Part shown: one piece after another, positions 60,212 to 64,000 of the stretch
Numbering within the stretch: the stretch's first letter is position 1
Layout: each line of letters starts with the position of its first letter
Assembly (NCBI RefSeq): GCF_030546645.1
Contig: NZ_JAUOTO010000001.1
Location: 434,001 to 498,000, forward strand
Length of the DNA: 64,000 bases
Source of the DNA: Flavitalea plasmicola
GTDB taxonomy: Bacteria > Bacteroidota > Bacteroidia > Chitinophagales > Chitinophagaceae
Direction of reading: 5' to 3'
Program-made: the position numbers and the translations under genes
Notes under the pieces: generated by a model
What the model was told of the DNA's origin: nothing
Database searches by the model: none
The model's input: the letters and a program-made list of their open reading frames with translations, nothing else

Positions 60212-63200
60212 ATGAACGCAAAACTTCTGCTGCACATTCATGTACTGCTTTTTTTTAATTTTCTCGTTTTTACCATCCCCGCCTTCGCTCAAAACCGGAC
60301 AGTCACCGGTACTGTTACTTCCAAAGTGAGCGGGCAGCCACTTCCGGGCGCCACCGTTTCGATTAAAGGGACAAGGGTAGCAACAACGACGGCGACTGAT
60401 GGCAGTTTCAAGGTCAATGTCCCCGGGACGGGAAAGATCCTGACCATCTCCTATGTTGGCATGGCCAGCCAGGACATCAATATCCCGGCCTCCGGCACCC
60501 TGGATGTCTCACTGGAACAGACAGCCTCGTCGAAAATGGATGAGGTCGTGGTGGTAGGGTATGGTACGCAACGCAAGAGCGTCGTCACGGGCGCCATCTC
60601 CAGTGTAAGGGCGTCGGATCTTGAAAATCAACCGGTTGTCCGGGTGGAGCAGGCCTTACAAGGTCGCACATCCGGCCTGACCATATCTTCCGTTTCCGGC
60701 CAGCCGGGCGCTGCATCGACTGTGCGTCTGAGAGGATTTACCTCCTTTGGCAATGATAAGAATAACCCTTTATGGGTAGTCGATGGCGTGGTCATCGACA
60801 ACGGGGGCATCGGTTATCTCAACGAAGACGATATCGAATCCATCGAAGTGCTGAAAGATGGCGCTTCGGCAGCCATCTATGGTACCCGCGCCGCCGCAGG
60901 GGTCATCCTCATCACCACCAAAAAAGGAAAGACCGGGGCTCTCCGGATCAACTACTCCGGTTTTTACGGTACCCAGACGCCCGGCAAAAAAGTCACCGTG
61001 GCGAATGCTATGCAATATGCCACATTAAGGAACCAATCGCTGCGGGCGGCAGGCAAACCCGCAGCCTTTGCCGATTCATCCATATTCGGCGCGGGCACAG
61101 ACTGGCAGAAGCAGATCTTCAACTACAGCGCGCCCAAAATGAATCACGAACTCAGCATCAGCGGCGGCACGGACAAGTCCACCTTCTTCACTTCATTTGG
61201 ATATAATGATATCAAAGGCGTGATCGCTACCCCCATTTCCAAATGGAGGCGGATGAACTTCCGGATCAACACCCAGTTCAAGCCGGCTTCCTGGCTTAGC
61301 TTTGGCGAGAACGTGGGCTACAGCTACGGCAAGAACAGCGGGGTAGGCGAGGTCAACCGCGAATTTGGCGGCATCGTGAACTCCGCCCTCAATCTCGATC
61401 CTATCACCCCAACCATTATTACCGATACCGCAAAGCAGAAAAACTTTTATCCCTGGAACAATGCTACCAACCTGGCCGCAGCCACCAGGGACCCCTCCGG
61501 CAGACTGTATGGCATTTCGCCTTATGTAGGACAGGAAATAAAGAACCCACTGGCCATCATCCACAACAGGCTGGGTAACTATGCATGGGACCACAACATC
61601 GTCGGTAATGCATTTGTCGATATCACCCCCGTGAAAGGACTTGTCATCCATTCTTCCCTGGGAACGAAGATAGCTTTCTATGGATCGGAGACGTTCAGCC
61701 CTTCTGTTTTCTATAACAATTCTACTTCCATCGGCCAGACCAACTTAAATCGCCAGGAGAACTGGATCATCAATTGGAATGTCGAGAATACGATCGCCTA
61801 TAACAAGATCTTCGACAGGCACAATGTCACGTTGCTGGCAGGCTGGGGCGAGTATAAGGACGGGAATGCCCGGGGCGCCACCGTGCAATACAATAACATT
61901 TATGCCAATTACTTCGACCAGGCCTCGTTCCGTTTCACCACCCTGCCGCAGGACAGACAGAACAGCAGCGGGTCCGATGGGACAGATCACCGGATCAACT
62001 CCCTCTTCTCTCGTCTCCAGTATAACTATGATGAAAAGTACCTGCTGACCGCGCTTATCCGCCGGGATGGGTCCTCCCGTTTTGGGTCCGACAACAGGTT
62101 TGGCTACTTCCCCTCCGTGTCTGTAGGATGGGTACCCACCAGGGAGTCTTTCTTTCCATCCGGCAATGTGCTGAATAACCTGAAGATCCGCGCCAGCTAT
62201 GGCGTCACCGGAAATGATGGCATCGGCGACTTCGCATATGTCACCACGGTAGACCCGGGCGGCCAGCGGAACTATTCATTTGGAACCACCGATGCCGTGT
62301 ACCTGGGTTTCAGTCCCAGCGGACCCGCCCGCGCCGACCTGAAATGGGAAGAGACCCGTCAGACCGACATCGGCCTGGATGCCGTCCTGCTGAACAGCCT
62401 GACATTTACAATGGACGTTTATAAAAAGAAGACGGTGGGCATCCTGCAAAACCCCACCATACCCGCCTATGCAGGCTACGGCAGCTTTGCCCAGAACTTC
62501 GATGACATAGAGAATACGGGATTGGAAATGGAGCTGGGCTACAGAAAGAAGATCGGCGAGCTTAATTTTGGCGTCAATGGGAACATCTCCTTCTATAAGA
62601 ACAAGGTGACGAAGATGATCCCCGGACAAAAGTTCATCGAGGACAACAGCGCCACCTTCCAGAATCTCGGCAATATCACCCGCACCGGTCTGGGGCTGCC
62701 TTATCAACAATTTTATGGTTACAAAGCCCTCGGCGTCTTCCAGACACAGGACGAGATCGATCACTATACAGGCCCCAATGGAAATAAGCTGCAGCCCAAT
62801 GCCAAACCCGGAGATATGAAATGGGCCAATCTGAATGGCGACAACAGCATTGGCGTGGACGACCGTACTTATCTGGGCAATCCCAATCCAACGGTGAGCT
62901 ATGGAATGACCATCAACCTGGGATATAAGAACTTCGACTTTGTCATATTCGGCAGCGGCTCCGGCGGCAATAAGATCTTCCAGGGTCTCCGGAGATTGGA
63001 TATCGCCACAGCCAACTACACGAAAAAATATTTCAATGCCTGGACGGCCGCCAATACCAACACCAATGTAGCGAGGCTGGTGGATGGTGATCCAAATGGC
63101 AACTACGCCAAAATGTCCGGCTTCTACCTGGAAAGTGGAACTTTCTTCCGGCTGAGAACGATCCAGCTGGGTTACACCTTTCCCAAAGCGCTTGCCAACA

Positions 63201-63388
63201 GGTGGGGCATGAAGAACCTGCGCGCATATGTGTTGAGCGAAAACCTCTTCACCATCACGAAGTACAGCGGCTATAACCCCGAGATCGGCGTAAGCCCTGA
63301 TTCGGGCGGCGGTGCACAATATGGCATAGATCGCGGTACCTATGTGCAGCCCCGGGCTTTCCTGGTAGGTGTAAATGTTGGATTCTAA
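60212..63388 (+). CDS. SusC/RagA-family TonB-dependent outer-membrane transporter (second locus)
   Basis: This 1058-residue protein has a signal peptide (1-26, PAFAQ end). The carboxypeptidase-regulatory-like domain (about 28-105) reads VTGTVTSKVSGQPLPGATVS. The plug shows MDEVVVVGYGTQRKSVVTGA and the hallmark VDGVVIDNGGIGYLNEDDIE with VLKDGASAAIYGTRAAAGVI. The barrel ends YVQPRAFLVGVNVGF, with the aromatic terminal residue needed for outer-membrane insertion. It is a different subfamily member from the SusC at 27080-30139. Its susD partner starts 23 bases downstream. Confidence 0.97.
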   Translation: MNAKLLLHIHVLLFFNFLVFTIPAFAQNRTVTGTVTSKVSGQPLPGATVSIKGTRVATTTATDGSFKVNVPGTGKILTISYVGMASQDINIPASGTLDVSLEQTASSKMDEVVVVGYGTQRKSVVTGAISSVRASDLENQPVVRVEQALQGRTSGLTISSVSGQPGAASTVRLRGFTSFGNDKNNPLWVVDGVVIDNGGIGYLNEDDIESIEVLKDGASAAIYGTRAAAGVILITTKKGKTGALRINYSGFYGTQTPGKKVTVANAMQYATLRNQSLRAAGKPAAFADSSIFGAGTDWQKQIFNYSAPKMNHELSISGGTDKSTFFTSFGYNDIKGVIATPISKWRRMNFRINTQFKPASWLSFGENVGYSYGKNSGVGEVNREFGGIVNSALNLDPITPTIITDTAKQKNFYPWNNATNLAAATRDPSGRLYGISPYVGQEIKNPLAIIHNRLGNYAWDHNIVGNAFVDITPVKGLVIHSSLGTKIAFYGSETFSPSVFYNNSTSIGQTNLNRQENWIINWNVENTIAYNKIFDRHNVTLLAGWGEYKDGNARGATVQYNNIYANYFDQASFRFTTLPQDRQNSSGSDGTDHRINSLFSRLQYNYDEKYLLTALIRRDGSSRFGSDNRFGYFPSVSVGWVPTRESFFPSGNVLNNLKIRASYGVTGNDGIGDFAYVTTVDPGGQRNYSFGTTDAVYLGFSPSGPARADLKWEETRQTDIGLDAVLLNSLTFTMDVYKKKTVGILQNPTIPAYAGYGSFAQNFDDIENTGLEMELGYRKKIGELNFGVNGNISFYKNKVTKMIPGQKFIEDNSATFQNLGNITRTGLGLPYQQFYGYKALGVFQTQDEIDHYTGPNGNKLQPNAKPGDMKWANLNGDNSIGVDDRTYLGNPNPTVSYGMTINLGYKNFDFVIFGSGSGGNKIFQGLRRLDIATANYTKKYFNAWTAANTNTNVARLVDGDPNGNYAKMSGFYLESGTFFRLRTIQLGYTFPKALANRWGMKNLRAYVLSENLFTITKYSGYNPEIGVSPDSGGGAQYGIDRGTYVQPRAFLVGVNVGF

Positions 63389-63411
63389 TAACTACTTAAA
63401 CAAAAACTCAT

Positions 63412-64000
63412 ATGAAATCGAAGACTCTTGTATACATCGCAACGCTTATACTAAGCCTGCAGTGTATAAGTTCCTGTAAAAAAGAACTGGACGTCAATCC
63501 TCAAAACCGCATCCCCATCGGTGACTTTTATAAAACCCCGGCAGATGCATTCGCAGCCCTGGTCGCAGTGTATGACCGTTTTGCATTCCAGAGCGGCGGC
63601 CTCTACGACAAGGCGGCGATCATGGATGTAGCCGGCGACGACCAGCTGGCCGGCGGCGGCAACGCCACCGATATCAACGACCTGCAGGTAATGCAGCTGT
63701 ATACCCTGACACCCACCACGGGCCCGCAGGCCTATTTATGGAGCAGGGGCTATTCAGGTATCTACCGTGCCAACGTGCTGCTGTCGAAGCTGGGCGACTG
63801 TCACCTGGATGCCGCAACGCTGGCCCGGTATACCGCAGAGGTGAAGACCATGCGCGCCGCATTTTATTTTGACCTGGTCACCTTTTTCAGGAATATCCCT
63901 TTGATCGAAGGCACCGTGTCCATCGACAGCCTGTATTCCATTGTGCAGACTACGCCCGATAAAATATATGCCTATGTGGAGAAAAACCTCACCGAGGCCA
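63412..64000 (+). CDS. SusD/RagB-family lipoprotein, N-terminal part, cut by window end
   Basis: The frame from ATG 63412 runs off the window (about 196 codons seen). It has a lipoprotein signal with lipobox Cys at about residue 22 (LSLQCISSCKKELDVNPQNR). SusD core features follow: GDFYKTPADAFAALVAVYD, RGYSGIYRANVLLSKLGD and YTAEVKTMRAAFYFDLVTFF. It is the surface binding partner of the SusC encoded 23 bases upstream. The substrate is unknown. Confidence 0.95.
   Translation, partial: MKSKTLVYIATLILSLQCISSCKKELDVNPQNRIPIGDFYKTPADAFAALVAVYDRFAFQSGGLYDKAAIMDVAGDDQLAGGGNATDINDLQVMQLYTLTPTTGPQAYLWSRGYSGIYRANVLLSKLGDCHLDAATLARYTAEVKTMRAAFYFDLVTFFRNIPLIEGTVSIDSLYSIVQTTPDKIYAYVEKNLTEA

Noticed and set aside
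62276..63319. Long minus-strand frame opposite the second susC gene
   Set aside because: The plus strand encodes an unmistakable SusC barrel. The antisense frame is a shadow caused by codon bias. The same applies to long frames opposite tssF, tssG, tssK, vgrG and the Rhs gene.
1..64000. CRISPR arrays, tRNA or rRNA genes, insertion sequences
   Set aside because: No regularly spaced direct repeats, no cloverleaf-like tRNA ends, no rRNA core sequences and no transposase or integrase frames were seen.

Overview
The window comes from a Bacteroidota genome, most likely the Chitinophagaceae (Chitinophaga-like). The evidence is two SusC/SusD pairs, GH95 and GH110 glycosidases, a LytTR/His_kinase pair, promoters with the Bacteroidota -7 element TAnnTTTG, and a type VI secretion locus of the Bacteroidota-specific subtype (T6SSiii). 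No rRNA, tRNA, CRISPR array, transposase or integrase was seen.

Left part (1-19363): mixed chromosomal genes. These are the end of an MFS pump; a LytS/LytTR-type two-component pair; an AraC regulator; a minus-strand run GAPDH-like, DmpA-type peptidase, PLP fold-IV aminotransferase and MFS pump; a secreted beta-propeller-like protein; a Crp/Fnr-type regulator followed by a perfect FNR/CRP-type palindrome and a membrane hydrolase; an FtsX-type ABC permease; a GH95 plus serine-hydrolase pair; and SDR, AraC and CsbD genes.

Glycan locus (19358-33118): the minus-strand order is susC, susD, (hairpin terminator), GntR-type regulator with a sugar-sensing domain, sodium:solute symporter, and two six-hairpin-type glycosidase candidates. 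A GH110-type alpha-1,3-galactosidase and a nucleoside-hydrolase-fold enzyme run divergently on the plus strand. An 18-base motif lies both in front of susC and directly in front of the first glycosidase gene, and it is a candidate operator for the local GntR-type regulator.

T6SSiii locus (34923-56408): the plus-strand order is tssE, F, G, N, K, O, P-like, H (clpV), B, C, two divergent hcp (tssD) genes, vgrG (tssI), an unrecognised helical-repeat candidate adaptor, a PAAR-Rhs toxin of 1359 residues, and a small acidic candidate immunity protein. The last 137 residues of the Rhs protein carry HAE and CxxC motifs, the zinc-site signature of the nucleic-acid/nucleotide deaminase toxin superfamily. 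A divergent gene at the left edge encodes a compact Tle1/DUF2235-like lipase and is a second candidate effector. I see no tssQ or tssR. An AT-rich, essentially empty patch separates tssC from hcp.

Right part (56409-64000): a small membrane protein, a DUF3179 protein, an FG-GAP repeat protein, a disordered hydrophilic protein with a clear terminator, and a second susC followed by a susD cut by the window end.

The most novel-looking unit is vgrG, candidate adaptor, PAAR-Rhs-deaminase and immunity. It reads as one effector-delivery cassette whose adaptor and toxin families I cannot assign to a named class.
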